Below are positions 1 through 11,760 of a DNA stretch of 64,000 nt, piece by piece. Both the position numbers and the translations under genes were made by a program. A model generated the notes under the pieces. It was not told the DNA's origin. It worked only from the letters and a program-made list of their open reading frames with translations, and did no database searches. The stretch is from Fasciolopsis buskii (Eukaryota; Platyhelminthes; Trematoda; Plagiorchiida; Fasciolidae), in contig LUCM01004397.1 of NCBI GenBank assembly GCA_008360955.1, forward strand, positions 1 through 64,000. The letters run 5' to 3'. Position 1 is the first letter of the stretch. Each line of letters starts with the position of its first letter.

Positions 1-2175
1 AATGAGTAGACAGGCCGAAAGAGGTATCTACTCTTGAGGCAACTAAGCAGACCGATTGAATTTATGCGATATAAATTAAAAGCGTCTCTGCTAATTGCAG
101 ATCACAGCTGGAAATATGGCTGTGAAAGCTTAGACAAAAATTATCAAACTAAATGGCCATCAAATCGTACGTTTCAATGGTCAGAAAAAATCAAGCTAAT
201 TTTTGTGTCCAAGGAAATGATTCTTACTTAGCGAATAATGCAAGAATAAAAAACAGTAGCTATAAAATCTCCACTGTGACAACTCAGGACGTGGGACGGT
301 GTAGCGCAAGACAGAGGAAAGACTGACATTTGATTTAACTGAAGGGGAAACACAAAGGCTCATTGTCGACGCCAACGTCATAGTGATTTTTAACGTCCTG
401 GATAATGTTCATTTTTCACTTTCCAACGCAGCATTCCTGAAGCTAGCAATGGTTTGTATTTGATGTCCTTGCTCTATGCTACGAAAAACATCACTCGCCA
501 TCAACCGTATAGTCCGATCTTATCTTCACAACTGGCGTAACACAGGTGCGCACATCCATAGACAACAAATTACTCGGATGTGACCATTCCTAAACTGTCT
601 GCAAGTTCTCAGCTTCAAGGCCCGTTATCTCCTCAGTTTCCGCTAAGCCATACCATAGAGCTTCAAGCAGCCATCTTCCCTCCATTATTCGTAGCCGAAA
701 TTGGGATATTTTCTTTCTATCGGTGGATCCCCGACTGGCCACCAACTAACCTTACGCAACTCTAAGTGTGTGCCTTGATCTAATCACTCCAACCCAGTGT
801 GGCACGATCCCCGAAAGGTTAAGCACCCCAGACCGTCTCAAATAAAGCATTTTTTAAACAAGACAAGATTCAAAAGAACAAAATTAATTTGCTCTGATAT
901 TGCAGATGAACCATCTGTCTAGCGAGATCAAGACACTTTTCGATTCTCTTTAATAGAAGAAGGAACTTCAAGCGTCACACATTGCCAACAAGGCTGCAGC
1001 ACTGTCAAAGCTACTGAGGTTAGGATGATGTTGTCCACTAGCAGAGATAACGGCCGCTATGGTGTTAGCCGGTCGAATATTTGGCAGGCAAACAAGACCT
1101 ACCTCTCCATCCGAGGTATCCCGAAACTCCAACAGCCCGCAGACTCATTTGACGTTCGATTATTTACTGTAAATGCTGTTAAAAAGGTGAAACACCAGGA
1201 AAATTCACTTGGGGTGATTTCAGCTGTGCCGGTCAGCCTGCCGCAGTAGCCTAAAAAGCCATAGGTTAGCTCTTTAGGTTGACAAAATTTTTTACCTCGT
1301 GAAAAATCGATTTGCATATATCGCCACACAGGGACACAGTAAGTCCTAACTCGTAGCGGAGCTTATAAGCCTGGCATCTCACATTCGAAATAGGTGCCGT
1401 CAGCCACGATTGGTAGCGTCGATTATCCGCGCGAATAGTTAGCAGACAGGGTGGAAATAATCCGATGGATAACTACGAAAATTTTACTTGTTATCATCGA
1501 ACACAGAAAAAAGTGAGGTGAACTAATTGAGACCCGTAAGATTGGGAATTTCCTGCAACTTCTTAGCCCGAACGGTTAGATTGAGCGAGGAGTAAAGTTT
1601 TGTACACGCCTTCGATTCTACTCAAGGCAATACCTGAATTAAACAGCGAATGTTCTCGACTTGCGTTGATTTTCGCCCCAAAGATGAGGTTGGAAGTTGA
1701 TTTCATCGCCCTTTCCAGGCTCTTCTTGTTGGACACGGCGGAGCTGGATGCCCAATTGGGGTGCTATCACCGGAAGAACTGCATGCTCAAGAATGGAGCG
1801 AAGCATGGTCAGATCCAAGGAGCTCTTAGTGCGGGAGCCTGGGCGATCAGGTAGCTCGCAGTATATTCTGGTAATGTGACTAGAACTTGAAATGGAGCTG
1901 AATTAGTCTGATGGGTGTTTTTGATGCCCCCTGCGCGCTACTTTTGGACCGGTCTCGGCGATTGATTTCAGTTTCTGCGCACTTGTATTCGTTTTTTCCA
2001 CTCTCATTTTGGTGCGTAATTTAGCACCTGTTATGCAAAAAGGTTGGGCCGGCTGTCATTTGGAGCAGGATTTAGGGTGTGAAACTCACTCAACAGTGTA
2101 CGAGGGGGATGGAACATCAGTGGTTTGGTTTTTCTAATTTTATTCCAACTGTTCCTTATCAATTTCCATTTTCAG
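1..2175. other. Upstream non-coding region, no gene recognised
   Basis: No exon of the ATPase or of any other recognised gene could be placed here. The first ATPase exon found opens with an acceptor at 2174-2175 in phase 0, so the start-codon exon should lie upstream, here or outside the window. A GC-richer patch at about 1600-1860 is open in several frames on both strands (84 codons on plus) but resembles nothing I know. No clear promoter element was seen. Confidence 0.5.
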
Positions 2176-2440
2176 GTAATTATTGGGTTTAAAAAATCTC
2201 CATGGAAGCAAGCTTTTGTTTACGCTGGCTATTTTGTGACTCTTGGAATTCTAAGATTAATATTTCACTGGATTCCATACTGGATATTGTTGGCAACACA
2301 CAGTGTCTGCCCACTGTCACAAGCAGAAAATGTACTCATAATTGTAACTTATTGCACTTCTCGTCTTACGTTTTTACGTAGGATTCGTCAGGAACCCGCT
2401 ATTCTCACAAAGTCTCGACTACTTTGTTGGACATTCCAAG
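2176..2440 (+). CDS. ATP13A-like: P5B ATPase exon 1 (first recognised): N-terminal membrane segment
   Basis: The acceptor is TTTTCAG at 2169-2175 and the exon starts in phase 0. It encodes IIGFKKSPWKQAFVYAG, then a hydrophobic stretch, HWIPYWI and CPLSQAENVLII. This is the P5B N-terminal pattern G-Y/F-+...W.P.W...C.L..A+.VL, a region that dips into the lysosomal membrane in ATP13A2. The donor GTAATT at 2441 leaves one base of a codon, but the next recognised exon needs two, so an exon of 3n+1 nucleotides is probably missing or the true donor differs (a weak GTCTCG at 2412 would give the right phase). The 3' half after about 2370 is the least certain part. Confidence 0.8.
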
Positions 2441-5415
2441 GTAATTAAACGATGATAATTCACAAGGTCTTAGAAACTGTCCCTCTGAGAGAAAATATCG
2501 AAATCAAAGCGGAGTATCGGATGTGCCCTTTGAGGTAATGAGAAAATGTCATTTTAGTGCTTAGGGGAAGGAAACGTTGACCTTCTTCATTCACAAGCGT
2601 TTGAAATACGTATGGAATTCGGAAACTTCCATGTTCGAACTTCTGCGGTGAGCTCTTTTAAGATGACTTTGAGAAAAAAGTTTCATCTGGTATGACCTTT
2701 TTCATTCTGGTAAAATACGGCAAAAATATTGTTATCATTTTACGACCTTTTAGTTCTGGAACTAGTTAACTTTTTGCAGAACCGTCGATTGACAGTGCTC
2801 GAAAGAATTATGAGCACCTTCGGCTCATCCTTCTGCTTGGGGGCTAGAAGGAGCCTCGTTACAGAACCCTCATGCTGCACCCGCCAGTGTCCACCGCCTC
2901 ATTAACTTCTCAAAGATATATCGCTTTACTGTTGCACCACACCAAACGAGAGTGCGTTTCAAATTGTATTCTCACGTCTCCGAAGACTCCACAAGCCGAT
3001 GATAATCTTTCCCCCTGCAATCGCGTAACAAAAACACGACGTGTATTTTCCAGCGGAGTTTGCCCTAGCCAACGGGTATATTTTTATACATTTAGTTGGC
3101 TGTGGCGTCCTGTCCAACAAAGTTTATCAACGTTCGTGCGGCCTAACACTGCATACGTCCCAAGTTTACCTTCTTGCTGGCTGTACATGATTATACTCCT
3201 GAACCACTGTATTCAAGCCTCCAACAAACACGAGAAGCAATTAGCTCCTTGAGGAATGCCGTGGAAAAAGTACCAGGGGCTTGAATAGCTCCGAGCTGGC
3301 CTACGAATATAGCATGGGATCCAAAACGTTTGGTGCGGCGTCTTTATTGATAACATGAAATGAACCCTGAGATCGTTTTAAGTGTCAACGGATCGCAGAA
3401 TAATCTCACATAAATTGTAACGTAGCTTCACTTTCTCGCCCAATAAGCTTGTTCTCATATATATATATATGGGGAAATTTATGGTTTTTAAATATCAGGA
3501 CCAAAAACGCATGGAGTGTATCGAAGACTTGATGTGTCGGGTGTGGGTTTTATTATAAATGGTGTAATGGTAATAACATCTCTGTTGGTAGGTGTTTTAG
3601 CCACCGTTTGTTGTCTTTACAAAGACGGGTTTCAAAATGTGCATTTCCCACGGCTGTGCCTATTGCTGAAGATTCTTCAGAACACCTTGGAAAACTGTGA
3701 TAGCCACCGGACTATAAGCCATAAATCGGGCAAGGAGTCTAAAACAATGATAACAGAGAAGGGTTACAGCCTAGTCGATAAACCTTACCGGGAGATGAGA
3801 ATCCTACCGAGAAGTTAGTGGGGGAATTCCCGACCCAATAAATCAATTGGCCGGTGGTGCTAAGTGCATTGTGCTTAACTCTGTAGAACTTCCCAGAGGA
3901 AACTTGTGGAATGATGCAGTGAAGTAAGTGGACGACGTCCATGGGATGCCCGCGGCCTTGGCGAGCGCCCAGTATCCCTGGGCCAGTAGCAGATCGATGA
4001 CACGAAATATTTGGAAGAAATTCCGGTTGCTCGGAACATATTAGCTGGTTACCAAGTGGATAATTTCTCACCAGGTTAGTATCCACTCGCTCTTGAATCT
4101 CACCAGCCTGGTTAGTCAGACTAGTCAGGCGGCAGTTGGCAGACTAATAACGATCGTCCTCCTTCAACAGAGGACGGATGACCGCACATTCAACACAACA
4201 GGTAGGTCATCGATTGCCAACAACTAATTAGTGGCTCAACAAGAGTTGGGGTGATGGCCAGTGCCAGTCCTCCTAAAACCTGTGTACAATGCGTCAGTAT
4301 CAGATTTGGTGGTTTGATTTCACCTCTGTTTGCTTAACTTAAGTTCATGGGGTTTCTTTATCTCCGTCCTTGAATAAAGATAACGTTACTAATTACTTTA
4401 CAGTTGGCTCATTTTAATGAGTCTTATGTAGGATACATGCTATATGTATTGGGATGAAAAAGCAGAAAATTGTTATTTGCCTTCAAATTAAACTTGGAAC
4501 GTAATATGGAATAAATTACCGGTTTTAAAGGATTTGATGCTTGTATGAATAATTTTTACGCATCTTTGACTAAGAATTCGGACGATTGTGGTGCGGTGCT
4601 GGTGCTCAGAAGTGCGTGTGCCTGGTCTTTTCATTTAATTGAAGGATAAGAAGATAATCACCTGTGTGAGCATTATTGGCACCGACTCAGCTACAGGAAT
4701 TCAAGATAAAGCAGCCTGCCACTACTCATACAATGTGGTTGCCAATTGTAGCTTAAATGCTTCATAATTTTGTTCCTCCCCGGCGTCGGCTGGTAACGCA
4801 TTCCGAATGCTCGTATTCATGCACAGCGTTGTTATACCGGAGGTAATCCAATAAAGGTGAATTTAATAGGTATAGGTATTAGGGACCTCTTGTTTTCTTT
4901 CGACTCCTAAGGGGAAGAATATGCAATCTTGGAACTAATTCTCCACCGTCGGGGCCCCTGACACAAGTCGCACCTCATAGGTGTTCATGAATCTTAGAGA
5001 AAAAGCCAGTAGCACAAAGGCATCTCGCAGTTGCAAACTGTCGATAAGGATAAATAAAAGGCTTGTGTAATATAAAACGTAATAAAACAAGAATATTTGA
5101 GATGGTGAAACGCATGGTGTCGTTTAAAATTATATAAGGTGTGAGTGGATGATGCTAAGTAAAACGCACTTTTACTGAGTTGTACTTACCTTATATCCAT
5201 TTGAATGACATCGTCTGACCTGCAAGAAATCTTGGAGAGGCGTAGGACACGTTTTATTACTTTGGTAAAATGTAGATCATATGCAGCTGTTGAATTTGGT
5301 AAACATTACAACTTGACGTTTTATTTCTTGTTCAAATCTGTCTCAGCTCCTAAGAAGCCTTCGTAATGTGGATTGATAACTTAGTTTGCATAATCTTCAA
5401 ATGCTTTTATTTCAG
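2441..5415. other. Intron 1 (probably hides an unfound exon)
   Basis: Expected here is a short segment resembling the R-Y-x-W...F stretch that P5B proteins carry before the actuator domain; no candidate with correct phase and splice sites was convincing. A 126-codon open stretch at 2872-3252 (plus) and a GC-richer patch at about 3740-4160, open for 115 codons on minus, match nothing I know. A short AT run lies at 3459-3472. Confidence 0.5.
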
Positions 5416-5557
5416 GGGCTGGGAAGAGAGAAAGTACAGTGAGATTTTTCCGGTCAAACCCCTCTCTGATGAGACCGTTTTATATAACCGAACTATCTAT
5501 GGATCAAATGAAATTTATCTCAAGCTGACACCGATTCTAGTTACGTTACTATCTGAA
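5416..5557 (+). CDS. ATP13A-like: P5B ATPase exon 2: region before M1
   Basis: The acceptor is TTTATTTCAG ending at 5415 and the donor GTGAGT starts at 5558. The first base completes a codon, followed by 47 codons. It contains NRTIYGSNEIYLKLTPI, the conserved P5B motif R-x-x-YG-x-N-x-I that precedes M1, and ends in LLSE in phase 0, which joins directly to exon 3. Confidence 0.92.
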
Positions 5558-8307
5558 GTGAGTTTATCCGAGAGTCATTTATTGTAATAAAACAAATTCT
5601 ACTAACCATCTCTGGAAATGTTACGTCCAGATGGTTTCCTAATTCGTCCGTCAGTGTTGTCAGGTTTACTGTGACTTTAGTAATCGTCATAAACATTTTT
5701 TCAGATATTCAGTGTGTTTTAGAGGTAATGAAAATAAGCGTATATACTGTAAGCAATTAGCCGTAAGGCAACAAAACCACTGTTGTCCGATATTTTGTGT
5801 GCTTGTTCCAGTTGGTAATGCCAAATATTAGAAGCTCACTATTATCGATACCACCGATTTGAAAACATACTTTGAAACGAACCCATTTTTTACAATCTCT
5901 TTTTATAGCAACTTAAAGTGATAGTCAAAAGTGCTACTGTTCCCTGAACAAGGAATAGATTTTTCCGAAATTTGGATTTAAACTAAACGTTATGTAATAA
6001 ACTGCGTAAGATTTCTGGCAGTCTTTAGCAAGTGGTATTGAACAACATAGACTGAATACTTTGACAAATTGTCATTTGGAGCACAAATCAAAATTATGCA
6101 GATAACTTACTGCTGCCTATATTGCAACTGAGCTGCAATGCTTTGATGAGATCAACCAAATTTGAACTTTATATTAACAAAGAACCGTCGGATTACTGTC
6201 GACTAGTGAAGAAACTGAACATAGCGCTTGACTAATTCGCATAAGATCTAATTAATTCTGCTTGTTATGCACGAATGTATTCAAATGAGATCTTGTTCCT
6301 GTAAGCGCGACCGCTTAATGGGGTGTATTGTCTTTATACCCAAACGCATATTCGGCTGAACTTTAAGAAAACCGCGCCATCCAGCATAGTAAGGTTTCCT
6401 GCTGCGTCTTCTTCAAAAACTAGTAAATCACAATGACTTTGTCAGGATACATTTTTGGGGTTTCTGTGTCTGCATTGCATATAAATATACATGCATACCG
6501 GATTTTGAAAAATCAAACTTAAAAAAGTAACAGGAAAGAATACGCAGTAAAATAAATAACCACTGATTAAAAATGCTGGAGAAAGTCAACGTGGTTTTCA
6601 GTTTTGCCTTGTGCTGGTATTCTTCTTGAACGGCGTACTTAGTTTATATTCAGAGCGCACTTAGTTTCAATAGTTGCTCCTAGATATGGAGCAGAATTTA
6701 ATGATATGATAGCACAATTTTGCATAGTGAGTGAACGCAACTCTTATTATCCAGTAACATGTAGTTGAGAAAGCAAAGACACTAGGAAGCACGCCACCTG
6801 ATTCATATTTCTTGCCGCCTGTTGGTTATCCACGCCAGATACTCTGATATTGAGGTTTGCTTTTGCCAGTTTATCGTTTCAGTGACAAAGATATCAATGG
6901 ATTATGAGTTCATTTTTCGCAATTATGTAAACATATTAACGGTCACAGTTAGATTCGCCAAGCAGACTATAAGCAACCCAAACATCCAAACAAAATTCTC
7001 ATGGTCGCTATCTTCTCTCTGCTGACGTTTCTTGAGCTAATCATCCCAAAAAGGTTTTCCTAAAATTCAGATTGCCTGAATATGACCAATTCGGAATAGA
7101 AGTCTTACAATGAAGCGTTTGATTGGTTTACAAGGACTAATTTCTCTCCTTCAGATAGTAGATCGTAACATAATTTTGTGGGCTTTTATAATAATTGCAT
7201 TAAAAATTATAGCTTTTAAACAAGACTCAAAGGGCCAAATGACAAAACAAGCAAGCACACATTACAAAACATCACTTATGTTAAAGAGCCAAATGACATA
7301 GGACTGCATTCTGTAGTCACTGTTGGGACACAACATGAAACTGAATTGTTATTCGCAATAAAAATTTTCAATTTATTCAGTAGAAGTCCCCAAAAAAGTT
7401 ATCGAGTTAAGTAATTCACTGGCACTAAATGAATAATTACAAGTCTTCTAACGTTGTGCAAATCTTTAGTGTGTTTTGTGAAGTTCCATGCTCATTCTAT
7501 AATTTTCTTGCTTGATTCCTTAGTAGGTAAACATTTAAGATCCACTTATTTAGATCCTTGACACATTTCAAAGTATTCATCAGCTTTGTTCCTTGACGCA
7601 GTCCTAGAATTCATTGAGGACTCAAGAACTACCTTATCATTTGATTTTACTGGATGTTACCTTGTTAGGGATCGCATCATAGGCTTTTGAATTCTATGCA
7701 GTTCCAGATTGACGATTATTGTAGACCGACCTCCGAATTTTAATAACTCAATAGGAGAGGTTATTTAGAGTACAGTATACAGTTAGCTGATGAATTCTGA
7801 ACGATCTTTTGGTCATGTTGAAATTTTTAAATCATCACTTACAGCGACCTTCTTATCGATAACCTTTTTAAGACCCCAATGTGAACGCTTCTGATCTTTA
7901 ACTACATTGTTCGTCATCTGGTAAAACTAGTTTCGTTGGATTACCAAGAAGGTGATGTGTTTATCCGAATTATTAGATCTCTCACTAAAGCTAGCTACAA
8001 AACGCGCATCTAAACACAATGCACCTCTAATATCAGTTCAGGGATGTTGAAATTCACTTAGAGCAAAACCCTTGGGCATCTGGTTATCTAACCGTTTCCT
8101 TGCTTATTTACTTGGCTGCTTGGTGTTTTTAGGACGTGTCTGCCAGCCTACATTTTTTGTACTCAAGAAGGCTATTCGATCTATATTTTTCTACCTTCGG
8201 AGCTTGTTACTCTTGGCGTCTATCGATTCCCAGCTTGTTCTCAACAGATTCAACTACTTGTTGGTCCCTACCAAAACGTAATAACTAATCTCTCTCTCGT
8301 ATTCCAG
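5558..8307. other. Intron 2, nothing recognised
   Basis: AT-rich sequence with only short chance reading frames on both strands. No transposon domain, tRNA-like or other RNA feature was seen. Confidence 0.6.
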
Positions 8308-8442
8308 TGTTTGAATCCGTTCTACTGCTTTCAAATATTCAGCTGCGCACTATGGCTATCAGAAGACTACTGGACATATGCATCAGCTATCTTGTTCATC
8401 TCCTTAATATCTTTAATCACTCAGGTCTACGAAATACGGCGG
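8308..8442 (+). CDS. ATP13A-like: P5B ATPase exon 3: M1-M2
   Basis: The acceptor is TATTCCAG ending at 8307 and the donor is GTAGGT at 8443. Exactly 45 codons, phase 0 at both ends. It encodes LNPFYCFQIFSCALW (M1, P5 pattern E-x-LNPFY-x-FQ-x-FS-x-x-LW), DYWTYASAILF (M2) and TQVYEIRR, the start of the cytosolic actuator linker. An excellent family match with no gaps. Confidence 0.95.
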
Positions 8443-8803
8443 GTAGGTTATTTCGTTTTCTGAGTTACAAAACTGATGCAACGAAAAAGACACTGATGAT
8501 GGTTCGAAGTGCTGTATTACTGTAATTTTATCTAATTTGAATCTAACTGTATTCTTCTGTTTTGAAAGTTAAACTGTCATTGATAATATTACGTCCAACG
8601 TGTTTTTAAAGCAAGGCGTGAAATTCACGGGAGTAATTGTCATGGTAAATAATCCGATCGTTATATAACTCTCTGCGTTCGCGAACCAAAAATGTCATTT
8701 TTATCTAATGAAAAATTGTCCACAGAACGTTCGAAACAATAATATTTTGTATGCACTATTTGTTTCTAAATTTTTAATTATCTGATGTATATTTTCATTT
8801 CAG
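8443..8803. other. Intron 3, nothing recognised
   Basis: A short AT-rich intron between a GTAGGT donor and a polypyrimidine-TTTCAG acceptor. No feature was seen. Confidence 0.7.
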
Positions 8804-8879
8804 AATGAACGCGCACTTAAGGAGACTATTTGCGGTTCAGCCTTGGTGACAGTTTGTCGTGAGACAGACGGAATGATAG
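8804..8879 (+). CDS. ATP13A-like: P5B ATPase exon 4: start of actuator domain
   Basis: The acceptor is ATTTTCATTTCAG ending at 8803. Twenty-five codons plus one base encode ERALKETICGSALVTVCRET, matching the P5B stretch after M2 (L-x-x-M-V... V-x-V-C-R). The donor GTTGGT at 8880 is non-optimal, but the phase agrees with exon 5, whose first two bases complete the split codon. Confidence 0.88.
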
Positions 8880-11466
8880 GTTGGTTAATTTCAACAAACG
8901 AATGGCCCGTCTCTTAAAGTCATTTTTGGTGACCTTCAGCAGAGCCTTGTATCGCAAAAGTTATTCATAGTCTGATGATATGCTGGTCATCCGGCACATG
9001 GTTGTAGATCCAATTTTATTCACATTTGGTTAGTAATGACTTTCGGAGACATTTATATCTCGGAATGAATAACTGGATGTTAATCAATGGCGGAAGTATG
9101 ATCAAATAGCTGGAAGTTTACGCATGTTATTTGTGACTTCGACGCTCCTATCGAAATGAATGATAACTGTGCTTTACCTCTACACCTAAGGCCTCTTGCA
9201 AAATTAATTCTTTAGGGCAGTCTACATGCCATTGTGGAATTTTCACTAACCTTACTTGCTCTCATGATAACTTCGACATACAGACCATCCTCGTGCGTTT
9301 CTTCTATCATTTTGTCCTCTCCAGGATGCACTCACGGACACCGTAAACTTCCGACCGATTATCCACATCACTGTAATGACTCTTTTGGTCTGATCCACTA
9401 TATCTTTGCATTATTAAAATGATCAGTACGACATAAATAGTGCTAGAGAATCCCTGTTGGTAGGAATTGGTTTTTGTAAAAAAGCTAACGCGTTTGGTGT
9501 TACCTCTCAGTATGTCCTTCTCCAGACCCTTTGCGAAAGTTACGGCAACCTTGCTCTTTGAGATATCTTAAGTTGCTATTTTGCGATCTTCTTCATGTTA
9601 GTTTTTGCACGAATAAGTCTTCTCACACTCGCCTAACTCAGGAGTTTTCTAAACAACCTTTCAAACTGTTTCCTGTTTAGGCAAGCAACCCTTCTGTTTT
9701 CGAAAATTCAGATTTTGCAAATGTATCTATTTCTATGTATTCCTGGCAAAAGTGTTAGTAATTTACAAAGTAATTTACCTAAAATTAACAGCCTACCCCC
9801 ATCCTATTCCTCATCTTTGAGCATTCTTACGCTTGTCAATTTTCCCTTTGAACTTCAGCTTGGTTCACGGTACATGACTATACTCACCGACTGCATAGCT
9901 ATCAAATGGCGACGAATGCACCCATAAAGAATACTCTCTACGCTACCTTAAAACGACATTAGCTCACGAAGTCACTTCGACCACATAGGTCCAGTCCGTG
10001 TTTTGTAGGATGTACAGGGTATTGTTGTCTTTAGGCTAAGATTTTGCGACCACCATTCCTAATTATTCTGCGATTGTTTACTTTATGTATTTTTGCCTCT
10101 TAAATTTACTGCTCTTAACTCTCAAAGGTTAGTTGTCCTTTGAATTGGAATTAATATAATTGTACTTTAGCACGCCATTCTTTGCAAATGCTCAGGTAGT
10201 TGTGATGGATTTTTGAACAGCTTACCTTTCACGAAGAAAGTTGTGCCCAGGCAGAATTTTTCGAAGCTTTTCACCTCATTTTTTAACTCGTTCCACGTTT
10301 TGTTTCTTCTCATCTCATACCTCCAAGTGCAGAAAAAGCCTTTTTCTCATGAATCTTTGGGAGGATGAATTCCGAACGTGCGATAAAAGATTTTAATGCT
10401 TCTCTATATTATAGGCTTATTTACTTTTATCTTTTTTAATCACTTATTTTATTCTACTTCTCATTAGTAGGCTGTACACTCTTCCAAGTTTCCACGATGC
10501 GCTTCATGTGTTCAGGCTAAAAGTTCGCGCAAATGCGTTCATTGGGTTAGCTTGACTTCTACAGCAAAGTAAGTTACTGCACGCTGAGGACATCATTACG
10601 TGATTGAGATCCAGGCGAAGGTTTTTAGGTGCAAGCAACTGTTTGAAAGACATCTACACTCAGTCCGACTGTGCCTCTCAAGATAGCACTAGTTATTGCC
10701 TAACACGAGTCAAACAAAACTACCGCCAAGTAGGATTTATAAATTTAAGGACTAATTTGATATCAAAATATGATTCGATGTTTTTGGGACAATGCTTGCT
10801 ATGCGAATTTGCACGTACAGTTTATTCAATAATTTCAGGACGACTGCACACTGTTCCAGTCTCTAACGTTGCTTACACTTTCAGTTGGTAATCTGCAGAC
10901 GAAGGATTTCAAAGGCATCTGCCTTAAATTATGTATCGTTTGCCTCCGCGTGAATACCAAATCAATCAAGGAAAATGAAACTGGATCAGTGGGATTAGTG
11001 CCCCATTGTCAACGACCAGACGGCTCATCGTATTGATTTCTACCACGTGTTCCCAATTGCATGAGTCCGTACATAAGCTAGTGAGCCGGCCGTTTAGGGA
11101 TCTTTGACTAGTCACAATCTGAGCTGGACAGTTTTCGATCCCTTAGTTTACAACCCGATTTCCTGCCGTGTTGTTTTATAATTGTCTGATTTTTGGCAGC
11201 TGCATGTGAAACCTCTATATTTATTACGCACTGCATATATGTTTTTTAATTTCCTTTTAACCACATACCAACTTTGTGGCCGCAAAGTGGTCAACATTCC
11301 ATTTTTCCTTTATTTGACTAACTGAGTTGGATAAGATTTTCTAGTTCGTTTACACAAGCCTGATATTTATTATATCCCGAAAGATTTGAAAACTTGCGTT
11401 AGTCGTAGCCTAGGTTTTTGTTTTCCATGGGGTTTTAATCGCTGAGGTTGGCTTTTAGATTGCAAG

Positions 11467-11500
11467 CGTTTCATTATCAGCCGAGGTGACATCTTCAGTG
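11467..11500 (-). ncRNA. Hammerhead-ribozyme-like core at the Penelope-like tail (degenerate)
   Basis: Read on minus, CTGAAGA (11498-11492) fits the conserved CUGANGA box and GAAAC (11472-11468) fits the second conserved box, separated by a short segment that can pair only weakly (TCA/TGA). Penelope-like elements are known to carry hammerhead motifs in their terminal repeats, and the position just downstream of the endonuclease fits. The same tail sequence recurs at 55.4-55.6 kb. Activity is doubtful because stem II is poor. Confidence 0.45.
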
Positions 11501-11760
11501 CAAGTGTGCATTTGTTGGGTTTCTCCTCTATTTTACGGTTGCTACTGTCTTCGACCTTGACCTGGAAGCTATGCGTCTGTTGTCCACTTAGGGTATTGAT
11601 ATTCGGCCTGGGAAATTTGATCCGTTTTATGTGTCGTTGTTTTTGCTTTGAGTATGTGAGTATTGTGCGACTTAGTTCCGCAGGCAGTCCCGTATAAATG
11701 ACAAATATTTGTGATTATGGGTTTGTATTACTTGAATTCCGGTTCTCTCAGTTAGCTGAG

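Noticed and set aside
2872..3252. 126-codon plus frame as a gene
   Set aside because: No recognisable domain, no splice or start context, and frames of this length occur by chance in this window.
3499..3542. Short open segment after ATATCAG as candidate missing exon
   Set aside because: It joins exon 1 in frame, but available donors leave the wrong phase for exon 2 and the residues do not resemble the family.
3739..4086. 115-codon minus frame as a gene
   Set aside because: No domain, poor composition for a protein, and located in a GC-rich repeat-like patch.
4427..4490. Candidate for the missing exon: a frame reading CYMYWDEKAENCYL after a TAG acceptor
   Set aside because: Attractive because P5B proteins have Y-x-W-(D/N) here, but the frame does not follow from the phase of exon 1 and there is no credible donor before the stop.
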